64,000 bases of DNA from Usitatibacter rugosus. Its GTDB lineage: Bacteria; Pseudomonadota; Gammaproteobacteria; Burkholderiales; Usitatibacteraceae. The position numbers and the translations under genes are program-made. The notes below the pieces were generated by a model. The model was not told the DNA's origin. It searched no databases and was given only the letters and a program-made list of their open reading frames with translations. Each line of letters begins with the position of its first letter. The stretch's first letter is position 1. Positions 1-9,479 of this stretch are shown piece by piece. The DNA lies in assembly GCF_013003965.1 (NCBI RefSeq), contig NZ_CP053069.1, positions 1,209,419 through 1,273,418 of the forward strand, in the 5' to 3' direction.

Positions 1-3000
1 GTGCTGGTGCGCCGGATGCTCACGAGCGAAATCGGCGGCTTCAACATCGGCATCGCGCAGGCGATCGGCAACCTGCTCGTGGTCGCCGGCTCGCAGAGCA
101 ACGGCCACCGCCAGGCGACGCTCGACATCAGCGACCCGGTGAACCCGCGCGTGCTGAACGTCTACAACCACGGCAACACCAAGCGCGGCTACAGCATGAT
201 GGTCGCCGGCGGCAAGGTGTACACCTCGGGCGGCGACGGCGGCCTGGTGCAGATGCATTCGTACAACCTCACGCACGACGGCGTCATCACGCCGCATCAA
301 AGCGCGGGTCCTCTTCCGGGCACCGGCAACTTCGAGAACGGCGGCTACGCGAGCATCCAGTCGGGCTACGTGTTCTCGGGCTTCTCCAACCGCGCGGCGA
401 AATTCAAGATCGATCCGGTGATGACGGCCGTGGGCCAGGCCGCCTCCGGCAACGCGGGCGACGACGAAGACTTCGCTGTCGCGCTCGGCAACGTGATGTT
501 CGTCGGCGACGACCACGGCACGGGCTCGACGATCGTCGCGCACCAGGCCGAGCCGGACACGATCGCCCCGTGGATCGAATGGGTCCACCCGGCCGACGAA
601 TCGGTGAACCAGGCCGTGACGTCGCGCGTCGGTGTCTCCGTCTCCGAGATCTTCGACCTGGATTCCGCCAACGCGGCGACGTTCATCGTGCGTCCCGTCG
701 GCGGCTCCGCGATCTCCGGCAAGTACAGCAAGCAGCACCACCTGCTGAACTTCTCGCCCGACCAGCCGCTGCTCGCCAACACCACGTACGAAGTGATCGT
801 CGAAGGGCTGCGCGACTACGGCGGCAACGTGGGCGGGCGCTTCACGAGCACCTTCAAGACCGGCGCGCAGCTCGCCGTGACGGGCCTCACGTATGCGGGC
901 GGCACCACCGCGCCGCTGGGCTCCGTCGGCCGCTTCACCAACGGCGTGCCGCTCTACAGCGACCGCATCCTCACCGGCACGCAGTACTTCGTGCGCACGC
1001 CGTACACGCCGTCGTTCGAGGGACGGACCTACATCCTCACGCGCAACGACGACAAGCAGGGCACGGCGATCGACTCCCTGCGCTTCGACCTCCACTACGA
1101 CGCGATGGTCTACGTGCTGCTGGATCCGCGCGTGCCCGTGCCGTCCTGGCTCTCGTCGTGGACCGCCACGGGCGAGGTCGTCACCACGAGCGACGCGACG
1201 AGCCCCACCCGTGTCGTGTACTCGAAGGCCTTTCCGATCGGCCCGGTGGTGCTCGGCGGCAACGAGTCGCCGACGGCCAACGCGAGCATGTACAACGTGG
1301 TCGTGATCCCGGTCGCCGAATCGCCGCCGGATTGCACGCTGGACGCGCCCGGCCCGATCACGGTCGGCTCGGCCGGCAGCTTCTCGGCCACGGGCACCGG
1401 CGGCAGCGTGCGCTACTCGTGGGACTTCGGCGACGGATCGCCGCACACGGCGCTCTCGCCGACGCCCGGCGCCACGCATGCGTACTCGCAGCCGGGCCGC
1501 TACTCGGTCGTGCTGAACGTCTCGAACAACGCCGGCAACGGAAGCTGCACGGTGACGCAGGTGGTGCACTACCCGCTCACCTCGCTGCCCTCGAAAGCTT
1601 CGAGCACGATCGCGTACGGCAACGGCATCGTCTACGCCGTGAACGCGGACAACGACTCGGTGACCGCGGTCGACGCGGCAACACTGCTCGCCCGCTGGGA
1701 AGTCGTGGTCGGAACGCATCCGCGCACGGTCGCCCTCGCCCCCAACGGCGACGTGTGGGTCGTGAACCAGGACGACGCGTCGATCTCGGTGCTCCATCCG
1801 GTCACCGGCGCGGGCCTCGGCACGCACCTGCTGCCGCGCGGCACGCAGCCCTACGGCATCGTGTTCTCCGGCGACAAGGCGTATGTCACGCTGCACGCCA
1901 CCGGTGAGCTCGCTCGCCTCGGCATGAATGGCGTGATCGAAGCACGGGTCGCGGTCGGACCGAAGCCGCGTGGCATCGCGATCTCCGGCGACGGCACCCG
2001 CATCCTGGTCTCGCAGTTCGTCTCGAAGGGGACGACCGGCAAGGTGCGCGAGGTGAATGGCGCCACGTTCGAGATGGTCCGCACGTTCGAGCTCGCATTC
2101 GACCCCGAGGAGGATTCGTCGGTCGCCGGCCGCGGTGCCCCGAACTACCTCACGAGCCTCACCATCAGTCCGGACGGCCGCAGCGTCGCCGTGCCCTCGA
2201 AGAAGGACAACCTCGCGCGCGGCCAGATCCGCGACGGGCAGGACCTCACGTTCGAGACGATGGTGCGGGCGATCGTGTCCGAGATCGACCTCGTGGCCAA
2301 CGCCGAGAACCTGGTGGCGCGGATCGATATCAACGATCGAGCGATGCCGCAGGCGGCGATCTACAGTCCGTTCGGCGACGTGCTGCTCGTCTCCACGCAG
2401 GGCACGAACACGGTCGAGTTCTTCGACGCGCACAGCGGCAACACGCTGGGCAACGCGCAGACCGGCCGCGCCCCGCAGGGCATGGTGTTCAGCCCGGATG
2501 CGAGCCGCCTCTTCGTCCACAACTTCATGGGACGCTCGGTCTCGGTGTTCGACTCGGCCGACCTGGTGGCAGGCCGCGCCAACGCGACCCCGCTGCTGGC
2601 CGAGATCGCGACGATCACCGTCGAGAAGCTGCCGCCCGAGATCGTGCAGGGCAAGCGGATCTTCTACAACGCCGCCGACACCCGCATGAGCCGTGACCAG
2701 TACATCTCGTGCGCGAGCTGCCACCTGGACGGCGGCAGCGATGAACAGGTGTGGGACTTCCGCCAGGTGGGCGAGGGCTTCCGCAACACCATCAACCTCA
2801 TCGGCAAGGCGGGCATGAAGCACGGCCGCGTCCACTGGACGGCGAACTTCGACGAGATCCAGGACTTCGAGAACGACATCCGGCACTTCGCCGGCGGCAC
2901 GGGCTTCCTCTCCGACACGGTGTTCGCCGCCACGGCGAGCCCGCTCGGCGCCCCGAAGTCGGGCTACAGCGCGGACCTCGATGCGCTCGCGGCCTACGTC

Positions 3001-4182
3001 ACGTCGCTCGACAAGTTCCCGCCGAGCCCGTATCGCCATGCCGATGCCGCGAACGGGGGCTCGTCGCCTTCCGACGTGGAGCTGGGCCGGCGTACTTTCG
3101 TGAGGAGCTGCATGTCGTGCCACGCGGGCGACAACTTCACGGACGGCAAGCGCTGGGATGTCGGCACGATCAAGCCGACCTCGGGAGTGGGCCAGGGCGT
3201 GCCGCTCGCGAACGTGGGCTTCCGCACGCCGTCGTTGCGCAACGTGTGGGCGACGAGCCCGTACCTGCATGACGGCTCCGCGGCGACGGTCGCCGACGTG
3301 TTGCAGAACACCGTGCACGTCGGAGCGCTCACCGCTTCGGAGAAGGTCGGCCTGCAGGCTTACCTGTCGCGCCTCGACGCGGCGGAGCCGGCACCGGCCT
3401 CCTGCCCGACCAGCACCGCCACGGGCAGCAACTACAACGTGATGGCGTTCGGTTCGGCGAGCCTGGTGAACGGCGAGTCGCACGGCTCGGTCGGCGTGGG
3501 CGGATCGGCGAGCCTCTCGTCGTACTCGATCGCAAGCCGCGTCACCGGCGTCACGGCCCGCCTCATCACCGGCGGCAGCGCATCGTGGAACAACGGCAGC
3601 GTGGGCACCGGAGGCTCGGGCGTGATCCGGGTCGCGGGTGCGGCCGCCATCGGCCAGAGTGTGGGCCGCAGCAGCCTGCAGTCGGGTGTGAGCGTCGAGA
3701 ACTGGAATGCCCTGCGCGCGCAGCAGAACGCGCTCTCGGACCGCCTCGCGGCGATGCCGGGCACGCCGGGCGTGATGGGGAGCGGCAACTCGCTCACCTG
3801 CACGGGCACGAACGCGACGTGGAACGTCTGCACGGTGAGCGCGACGCAGCTCTCGCAAGCGCAGACGCTGAACCTCAATTACCCGGCCACCTCGAGCGTG
3901 CTGGTGAACGTGACGGGTGGAGCGGCCACGGTGCGCAACGGCCAGATGACGTGGAACGGGCAGCCGCTGCAGGGCAACGCCGCGGCCTCGCAGGTGATCG
4001 TCAACATGGCGCAGATGGGCGGCCTCGTGATCGAAGCCTGGGGCTGGGGCGGCACGCTCCTGGCACCGCGCGCGACGCTCACGCACCGCAACTCGGCCAT
4101 CGACGGGCAGGTGATCGTCGGCACGCTGAGCGCCACCGCCAGCTACCGCTGCAGCATGTTCATGGGCACGTTGCCCCAATAG
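1..4182 (+). CDS. Secreted multidomain protein with PKD domain, YVTN-type propeller, two CxxCH haem motifs and choice-of-anchor-A-like C-terminus (5' truncated)
   Basis: The reading frame is open from the first base and no signal peptide or ribosome site is visible, so the true start lies upstream of the window. In order, the 1393 visible residues hold a repeat region, an Ig-like domain (about 185-290), a PKD domain with a WDFGDG core (about 445-525), and beta-propeller repeats (about 530-870). A cytochrome-c/MauG-like region follows with CASCH at 904-908 and CMSCH at 1037-1041. The last 250 residues, rich in Gly and Ser and beginning near YNVMAFGSAS, resemble the choice-of-anchor A domain of surface proteins. 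The two CxxCH motifs imply covalent haem and export. It is separated from the next gene by a terminator, so it is probably a different transcript. A redox role at the cell surface is inferred; the substrate is unknown. Confidence 0.75.
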   Translation: MLVRRMLTSEIGGFNIGIAQAIGNLLVVAGSQSNGHRQATLDISDPVNPRVLNVYNHGNTKRGYSMMVAGGKVYTSGGDGGLVQMHSYNLTHDGVITPHQSAGPLPGTGNFENGGYASIQSGYVFSGFSNRAAKFKIDPVMTAVGQAASGNAGDDEDFAVALGNVMFVGDDHGTGSTIVAHQAEPDTIAPWIEWVHPADESVNQAVTSRVGVSVSEIFDLDSANAATFIVRPVGGSAISGKYSKQHHLLNFSPDQPLLANTTYEVIVEGLRDYGGNVGGRFTSTFKTGAQLAVTGLTYAGGTTAPLGSVGRFTNGVPLYSDRILTGTQYFVRTPYTPSFEGRTYILTRNDDKQGTAIDSLRFDLHYDAMVYVLLDPRVPVPSWLSSWTATGEVVTTSDATSPTRVVYSKAFPIGPVVLGGNESPTANASMYNVVVIPVAESPPDCTLDAPGPITVGSAGSFSATGTGGSVRYSWDFGDGSPHTALSPTPGATHAYSQPGRYSVVLNVSNNAGNGSCTVTQVVHYPLTSLPSKASSTIAYGNGIVYAVNADNDSVTAVDAATLLARWEVVVGTHPRTVALAPNGDVWVVNQDDASISVLHPVTGAGLGTHLLPRGTQPYGIVFSGDKAYVTLHATGELARLGMNGVIEARVAVGPKPRGIAISGDGTRILVSQFVSKGTTGKVREVNGATFEMVRTFELAFDPEEDSSVAGRGAPNYLTSLTISPDGRSVAVPSKKDNLARGQIRDGQDLTFETMVRAIVSEIDLVANAENLVARIDINDRAMPQAAIYSPFGDVLLVSTQGTNTVEFFDAHSGNTLGNAQTGRAPQGMVFSPDASRLFVHNFMGRSVSVFDSADLVAGRANATPLLAEIATITVEKLPPEIVQGKRIFYNAADTRMSRDQYISCASCHLDGGSDEQVWDFRQVGEGFRNTINLIGKAGMKHGRVHWTANFDEIQDFENDIRHFAGGTGFLSDTVFAATASPLGAPKSGYSADLDALAAYVTSLDKFPPSPYRHADAANGGSSPSDVELGRRTFVRSCMSCHAGDNFTDGKRWDVGTIKPTSGVGQGVPLANVGFRTPSLRNVWATSPYLHDGSAATVADVLQNTVHVGALTASEKVGLQAYLSRLDAAEPAPASCPTSTATGSNYNVMAFGSASLVNGESHGSVGVGGSASLSSYSIASRVTGVTARLITGGSASWNNGSVGTGGSGVIRVAGAAAIGQSVGRSSLQSGVSVENWNALRAQQNALSDRLAAMPGTPGVMGSGNSLTCTGTNATWNVCTVSATQLSQAQTLNLNYPATSSVLVNVTGGAATVRNGQMTWNGQPLQGNAAASQVIVNMAQMGGLVIEAWGWGGTLLAPRATLTHRNSAIDGQVIVGTLSATASYRCSMFMGTLPQ

Positions 4183-4188
4183 TCCCCG

Positions 4189-4235
4189 AGCGCCGGGGTC
4201 CTGGTCTCCCTGGGGGGATCCCGGCGCTTCTTTTC
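4189..4235 (+). terminator. Rho-independent terminator
   Basis: A 9-bp perfect stem AGCGCCGGG (4189-4197) pairs with CCCGGCGCT (4220-4228) and is followed by TCTTTTCTT. It begins 6 bases after the stop codon of the upstream gene. The remaining 180 bases before the next gene show no clear promoter motif. Confidence 0.7.
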
Positions 4236-4415
4236 TTCCCGGGCACGCGCTCGCGTGCCTTTCGGTTTCGGCATTCGTCCATCCCTTTGCCGTCCACTAT
4301 TGCCGCCCCTGCCGTCTGATCGTCCTACACCGCGCCCCCGGGCAGGCTGCGAGACTGGCCGCTTTCCAGCAGAATGACCGTACCGGCCCGATAGAGACCG
4401 GTTGGGAGAGCGAGC

Positions 4416-7400
4416 TTGAGGTCGGGAACCGCTGCCGTCGTTGCATGCGTCGTGATGTGCCTGGGCGTCGCCGCCCATGCCGCGACACCGGCCGTCAGCG
4501 CGGGCTACAAGCACGGCGTCGCACTGCACGCGGACGGAACCGTGCGAGCCTGGGGCGACGATTCCGGCGGCCAGCTCGGCCTCGGACGCACGCTGGCCGT
4601 CAGCACGCCGGCGCTCGTCACCAATCTCCAGGGGGTCGCCAAGGTCGCATCGGGCTATAGCCACGTGCTCGCGCTCATGAGCGACGGCACCGTTCGCGCC
4701 TGGGGCGTGAACACGCTCGGCCAGCTGGGCGACGGCACGACGACCAACCGTTCGTCCCCCGGGCCCGTGCCTGGCGTCACCGGTGTCACGGCGATCTCCG
4801 CGTCGTCGCATTCGATGGCGCTCGCCGCGGGCCGCATCTGGACGTGGGGCGAGAACTACCACGGCGAGATCGGCCGCGAAGGCGACAACATCGTGCCGGG
4901 GATGGTCACCGGCATTACCGATGCAACTTCGATCTCCGCGGGCGGTGGCCATTCGCTCGCGTTGCGCGGCGACGGCAGCGTCTGGGCGTGGGGCCGCAAC
5001 GACAACGGGCAGCTCGGCGATGGGACCACCACCGATCGTCCCGCGCCGGTGCGCGTGAGCGGCTTGCCGGCGATCCAGGCGATCTCCGCGGGCGAGATCC
5101 ACAGCGTCGCGCTGGGGACCAACGGGCTCGTCTACACGTGGGGCGGGAACAGCTTCGGTCAACTCGGCACGGGCGATGGTCCGGCCCGCCCCCTGCCGGC
5201 CGTGGTGCCCGGCGTGCCTTCCGCCACGGGCGTGGCCGCGGGCATCGGGCACACGCTCGTGATCCTCGGCGACGGCGGCGTCGGCGCCTGGGGCAGCGGC
5301 TTCTCGGGTGAGCTGGGCAACGGGCTCCAGAACCCCTCCGCGGTGCCCGTGCGCGTCTCGACCCTCACCAACGTCGTCGAGGTTTCCGCCGGCGTCTTCT
5401 ATTCCGCCGCGCGCACGTCGGACGGCGGCGTGTGGACCTGGGGCGGCAACAATTTCGGCCAGCTCGGCAACGGCACGGTGCAACTCGGCAACGTTCCCGC
5501 GCGCGTGAACGGCCTGCCGCCGACGATCTCGCTCTCCGCGAACGGCTATCACACGTTCGCCGTCGGCAACGACGGGCGCGTGCGGGCGTGGGGTGCCAAC
5601 GAGTTCGGCGAGCTGGGCGACGGCGTGAAGCCGCTGCGCTCTACGCCGGCCCTGGTTCCCAACGTGGCGGGCATCACGCGCATCGCGGCCGGCGCGCTGC
5701 ATTCGCTCGCGCTCAAGTCCGACGGCACGGTGGTCGCCTGGGGCAACAACACGTTCGGCCAACTGGGCGACGGCGTGGACGACTCACGCTCGAGCGCCGG
5801 GCCGGTTCCGGCCTTTGCCGGCGTGAAGGACGTGGGCGCGGGCATCTTCAACTCGGTCGCGCTCAAGAACGACGGCACGGTCTGGTCGTGGGGCTACAAC
5901 TTCCAGGGCGTGGGCGGCGTCGGCGACCAGGAAACGCGAAGGACTCCGGTGCAAGTCCCCGCGCTCTCGGGCATCGCGGACATCAGCGTCGGCCCGTCGC
6001 ATACGCTGGCCCGCACATCCGACGGCCGCGTGTTCGCGTTCGGCGTGAATACCTCGGGCGAGCTGGGCTACGGCGTGGTGGGCGTGGTGCTCACGCCGGT
6101 CGGCGTGCTGAACCTGACCAGCGTGAAGGCCGTCGCTGCGGGCGACAACCATTCGCTCGCGCTTCGCACCGACGGCACCGTCTGGTCGTGGGGCGGCAAT
6201 TACTCCGGGCAGCTCGGCGACGGCACCAACAACGACCGGAGCCTCCCCGCCGTCGTTCCGGGACTCTCGAACATCGTCGCGATCGGCGCGGGCAGCAGCA
6301 ACTCGTTCGCGATCGCCGCCGACGGCACGGTGTGGGCGTGGGGTGCGAACTACGACGGACAGCTCGGCGATGGCTCGGGCTTCGAGCAGGTGAGCCCGGT
6401 CGTGGTCGAAGGACTGAAGGGCGTCTCGTCGATCTCGGGCGGCGGCAACGGCGGCCTCGCGCTCAAGCCCGAAGGCACCGTGTACGCGTGGGGCGGCAAC
6501 GTGGACGGGCGGCTCGGCGACGGGACGTTCGTCTCGCGCGGCACGCCGGTGGTCGTCGTGCGCGAGGACGGAGCGGGCACGCTCGAGGCGAACAACTGGT
6601 TCCTGGATCTCAACCCCTCGGTGCCGAAGGCCGCGCCGACGCCGGTGCCGATCTTCCTCCTCGTCACCACCAGCGCCTCGGGCGCGGTGACGGCCAACGT
6701 GCAGTTCCGCGGCCAGGACATCGGCACGTCGAGCAACCTCTACGTGTTCGCCTCGGCGCCGCAGGACGTGGTGCTCGCGGCGAAGGACGGCAAGCCGCCG
6801 CTGGTTCTCGGCAAGGCCACGCGCCGCGACGGCCGCAAGGACACGGCTCTCAACTGCGTGCTCGCGCAGCTCACCGGCTCGGGCCAGCTGCAGGGCGTGT
6901 CGGCCTCGTCGCTGAACGCCTACGTGAGCACGGTGCTGAGCTCGCAGGGCGCGGCGGTCACCGTGATCAACGGCGTGTCGTCCGCGGTCATCGGCGGCGC
7001 GACGTTCTACGTGGGCTACGGCGCCTCGAGCACGTCGATGCTGAACCAGGGCACCAACCGCGGCGTCGTGAACGTGCCGGGGCCGAAGGAGTGCAAGCCG
7101 CAGGCGCCGCAGACCGGCTGGTGGTGGAACAAGGCCGAGGGCGGGCGCGGCTACTCGATCGAGGTGCAGGGCAACCACATCTTCTACGCCGCGTATCTCT
7201 ACGACGACGCGGGCAGGGCGAACTGGTTCGTGGCGAACGGCAATACCTCGCTCGACGGCTCGCTCTACATGGGCGACCTCCTGAAAGTCACGGGCGGGCA
7301 GACGCTGGGCGGCGCGTTCCGTCCGTCCGGCCCCGCGCAAAGCGCTGGCCCGCTGCTGCTCGCGTTCACCGACGCCGCATCGGGCACGATGGTGTGGCCC

Positions 7401-7805
7401 GGCGGATCGGTCGCCATCGAGCGCTTCGCCTTCACGCCCGCGGGCCTGAATCCGCCGCCGCGTGCCAACGAGCCCGAAAGCGGCTGGTGGTGGAACCCCG
7501 AGGAACCCGGCCGCGGCTTCTTCATGGAATGGCAGGGCGACAGCGTCGACATCGCCGGCTACATGTACGACGACGCGGGCAACGCCGTGTGGTATCTCTC
7601 GCTCTTCCCGACGCCGAATATCCTCAACTACTCGGCCCGCTGGTTGCTCTACGCCAACGGCCAGACGCTGACCGGGCCCTACAAGCCCGCCGAACCGATC
7701 AACAACAACGTGGCCCCGCTCGGGATCCAGTTCACGAGCGCGACGACCGCGACAATGACGCTTCCCAACGGCCGGACGACGCAACTCGTCCGGTTTCGAT
7801 TCTAG
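4416..7805 (+). CDS. Secreted RCC1-repeat protein (14 blades) with duplicated GWWWN C-terminal module
   Basis: This is a 1129-residue exported protein. The TTG start is chosen because GGGAGAG lies upstream and it gives a clean signal peptide (hydrophobic stretch about 5-20, ending AHA). Residues about 25-720 contain 14 RCC1-type repeats (pattern HSxALxxDGxVWxWGxNxxGQLGDG), enough for two seven-bladed propellers. The region about 740-890 and the last 240 residues form a module shared with the next three genes. Its final part has two copies of a repeat starting GWWWN and containing GRGY/F, YxYDDxG and WYxS. The protein ends in an aromatic residue (VRFRF). It is first in a six-gene co-directional run, 14 bases before the next gene. 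RCC1 propellers are usually protein-interaction scaffolds; the binding partner here is unknown. Confidence 0.85.
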   Translation: MRSGTAAVVACVVMCLGVAAHAATPAVSAGYKHGVALHADGTVRAWGDDSGGQLGLGRTLAVSTPALVTNLQGVAKVASGYSHVLALMSDGTVRAWGVNTLGQLGDGTTTNRSSPGPVPGVTGVTAISASSHSMALAAGRIWTWGENYHGEIGREGDNIVPGMVTGITDATSISAGGGHSLALRGDGSVWAWGRNDNGQLGDGTTTDRPAPVRVSGLPAIQAISAGEIHSVALGTNGLVYTWGGNSFGQLGTGDGPARPLPAVVPGVPSATGVAAGIGHTLVILGDGGVGAWGSGFSGELGNGLQNPSAVPVRVSTLTNVVEVSAGVFYSAARTSDGGVWTWGGNNFGQLGNGTVQLGNVPARVNGLPPTISLSANGYHTFAVGNDGRVRAWGANEFGELGDGVKPLRSTPALVPNVAGITRIAAGALHSLALKSDGTVVAWGNNTFGQLGDGVDDSRSSAGPVPAFAGVKDVGAGIFNSVALKNDGTVWSWGYNFQGVGGVGDQETRRTPVQVPALSGIADISVGPSHTLARTSDGRVFAFGVNTSGELGYGVVGVVLTPVGVLNLTSVKAVAAGDNHSLALRTDGTVWSWGGNYSGQLGDGTNNDRSLPAVVPGLSNIVAIGAGSSNSFAIAADGTVWAWGANYDGQLGDGSGFEQVSPVVVEGLKGVSSISGGGNGGLALKPEGTVYAWGGNVDGRLGDGTFVSRGTPVVVVREDGAGTLEANNWFLDLNPSVPKAAPTPVPIFLLVTTSASGAVTANVQFRGQDIGTSSNLYVFASAPQDVVLAAKDGKPPLVLGKATRRDGRKDTALNCVLAQLTGSGQLQGVSASSLNAYVSTVLSSQGAAVTVINGVSSAVIGGATFYVGYGASSTSMLNQGTNRGVVNVPGPKECKPQAPQTGWWWNKAEGGRGYSIEVQGNHIFYAAYLYDDAGRANWFVANGNTSLDGSLYMGDLLKVTGGQTLGGAFRPSGPAQSAGPLLLAFTDAASGTMVWPGGSVAIERFAFTPAGLNPPPRANEPESGWWWNPEEPGRGFFMEWQGDSVDIAGYMYDDAGNAVWYLSLFPTPNILNYSARWLLYANGQTLTGPYKPAEPINNNVAPLGIQFTSATTATMTLPNGRTTQLVRFRF

Positions 7806-7819
7806 AAGGAGAGCGCAAC

Positions 7820-9463
7820 ATGCCGACCCTCGCGCACAGGGGGATGGCGATGGCCTGCGGCGCACTGTTGTTCGCCGCAGCCACCGCGTTTGCCCAGGTT
7901 CCGACCCGCATCTCCGGCACGCTGACCGGCTCCGATGCCTTCGAGACCGATGTCATCACGTTCTCCTGCGACGGCGCGGATCCGTGCGTCGGCAACTTCG
8001 CGCTGCGCGCGAAGTTCGTCGAGTGCAACAACGCGATCACGTTCGCCGACGTGATCACGATCACCGGCCTTTCGCTGGCGGCCCCTGGGCCCATTTCCGG
8101 AACCGCGCGCTTCGCGAACGCCTCCTTCGAAGTCGACGGGCACAACGGCGTCTGCACCACGTCGCCTCCCACGGGCGATGTCATCTTCACATTCACCGGC
8201 ACGTGGAATGGAACGACGGCGACCGTCACCTTCAATACGGGCAACGTCGATTCGCCGATCTTCTCGGGCACCCTGAAGGTGGAGGGGGCACCACCGTTCG
8301 CGCTGAAGGTCACCGCGAGCATCGGCACGACCGCGACGGTCCGCGCGGACATCACGTACCGCGCCCAGGATGTCGGCTCGGCGGGGAGCGTCTACGTCTT
8401 CGCCGTCGCGCCCATCACGCAGGTCCTGCCTTCACTGCTCAAGGACGCGGGCCCGGCCATGCCGCCGCTCGCATACGCGAAGACGCGCGACGGCAAGGAA
8501 ACCACGGTGGCATGCGTGCTCGCGCAGCTGAACGGCGCGGGCCAGTTGCAGCAAGTGTCGGCCTCGAGCCTGCAAGCCTTCGTCACCGGCGTGCTCGGAT
8601 CCGCGGGCCAGTCGATCGCGGTGGTGAACGGCGTGGCCACGGCACAGATCGGCGGTGCGACTTTCTACGTCGGCTACGGGGCGAACCCGCAGTCGATGAT
8701 CTCGGGCGGCGTGAACCGCAACGTGGTCACGGTGCCGGCCGCGCTCGAGTGCAAGCCCTCGCCGCCGCAGACCGGCTGGTGGTGGAACAGCACCGAAGGC
8801 GGACGCGGCTACTCGATCGAGGTGCAGGGCAACCACATCTTCTACGCGGCGTATCTCTACGACGCGCAGGGCAATGCGCAGTGGTACGTGGCCGCGGGCA
8901 ACACGTCCATCGACGGCTCGCTCTTCACCGGCGACCTGCTCAAGTTCGCGGGCGGGCAGACGCTCGGCGGTGCCTTCCGCGCCCCGGGTGCCGCGCAACC
9001 TTCGGGTGCCATCACGCTCGCGTTCTCCGAAGCGACGAAGGGCACGATGGTGTGGCCTGGCGGCACGGTGTCGATCGAGCGCTTCGCCTTCACGCCCGCG
9101 GGCCTCAATGTTCAACCGCGCATCAACCAGCCCGAGGGCGGCTGGTGGTGGAACCCGCAGGAGAGCGGCCGCGGCTTCTTCATGGAGTGGCAGGGCGACA
9201 GCGTCGACATCGCCGGCTACATGTACGACGACGTCGGCAATCCGGTCTGGTATCTCTCGCTCTTCCCGACTCCGGACATCCTCAACTACACGGCCAACTG
9301 GTTGCTCTTCGGCAACGGGCAGACGCTCACCGGACCCTACAAGCCCGCCATGCCGATCAACAGCAACGTGGCCCCGCTTTCCATCCAGTTCACCAGCAGC
9401 ACCACTGCGACGATGACGCTGCCCAACGGCCGCTCCACGCAGCTCGTGAGGTATCGTTTCTAA
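7820..9463 (+). CDS. Secreted protein with duplicated GWWWN module, paralogue 2
   Basis: This is a 547-residue exported protein. The ATG start follows AAGGAGAG at 7806-7813 and gives a signal peptide ending TAFAQ. Residues about 23-150 are a unique N-terminal domain with several cysteines that I do not recognise. Residues about 155-547 are closely related to the C-terminal module of the flanking genes: first a segment containing YRAQDVG and VLAQLNGAGQLQ, then two GWWWN repeats. It lacks RCC1 repeats. A large open frame upstream (from 5432) runs into this gene but is an out-of-frame shadow of the preceding one. The gene lies 14 bases after the preceding gene and 16 before the next, so co-transcription is likely. 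Function unknown. Confidence 0.85.
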   Translation: MPTLAHRGMAMACGALLFAAATAFAQVPTRISGTLTGSDAFETDVITFSCDGADPCVGNFALRAKFVECNNAITFADVITITGLSLAAPGPISGTARFANASFEVDGHNGVCTTSPPTGDVIFTFTGTWNGTTATVTFNTGNVDSPIFSGTLKVEGAPPFALKVTASIGTTATVRADITYRAQDVGSAGSVYVFAVAPITQVLPSLLKDAGPAMPPLAYAKTRDGKETTVACVLAQLNGAGQLQQVSASSLQAFVTGVLGSAGQSIAVVNGVATAQIGGATFYVGYGANPQSMISGGVNRNVVTVPAALECKPSPPQTGWWWNSTEGGRGYSIEVQGNHIFYAAYLYDAQGNAQWYVAAGNTSIDGSLFTGDLLKFAGGQTLGGAFRAPGAAQPSGAITLAFSEATKGTMVWPGGTVSIERFAFTPAGLNVQPRINQPEGGWWWNPQESGRGFFMEWQGDSVDIAGYMYDDVGNPVWYLSLFPTPDILNYTANWLLFGNGQTLTGPYKPAMPINSNVAPLSIQFTSSTTATMTLPNGRSTQLVRYRF

Positions 9464-9479
9464 AAGGGACCCACAAAAA

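Noticed and set aside
4416-6560. DNA tandem repeats that might indicate a CRISPR or satellite array
   Set aside because: The periodicity of about 150 bases is due to RCC1 protein repeats; units vary at DNA level and there are no identical short repeats with unique spacers.
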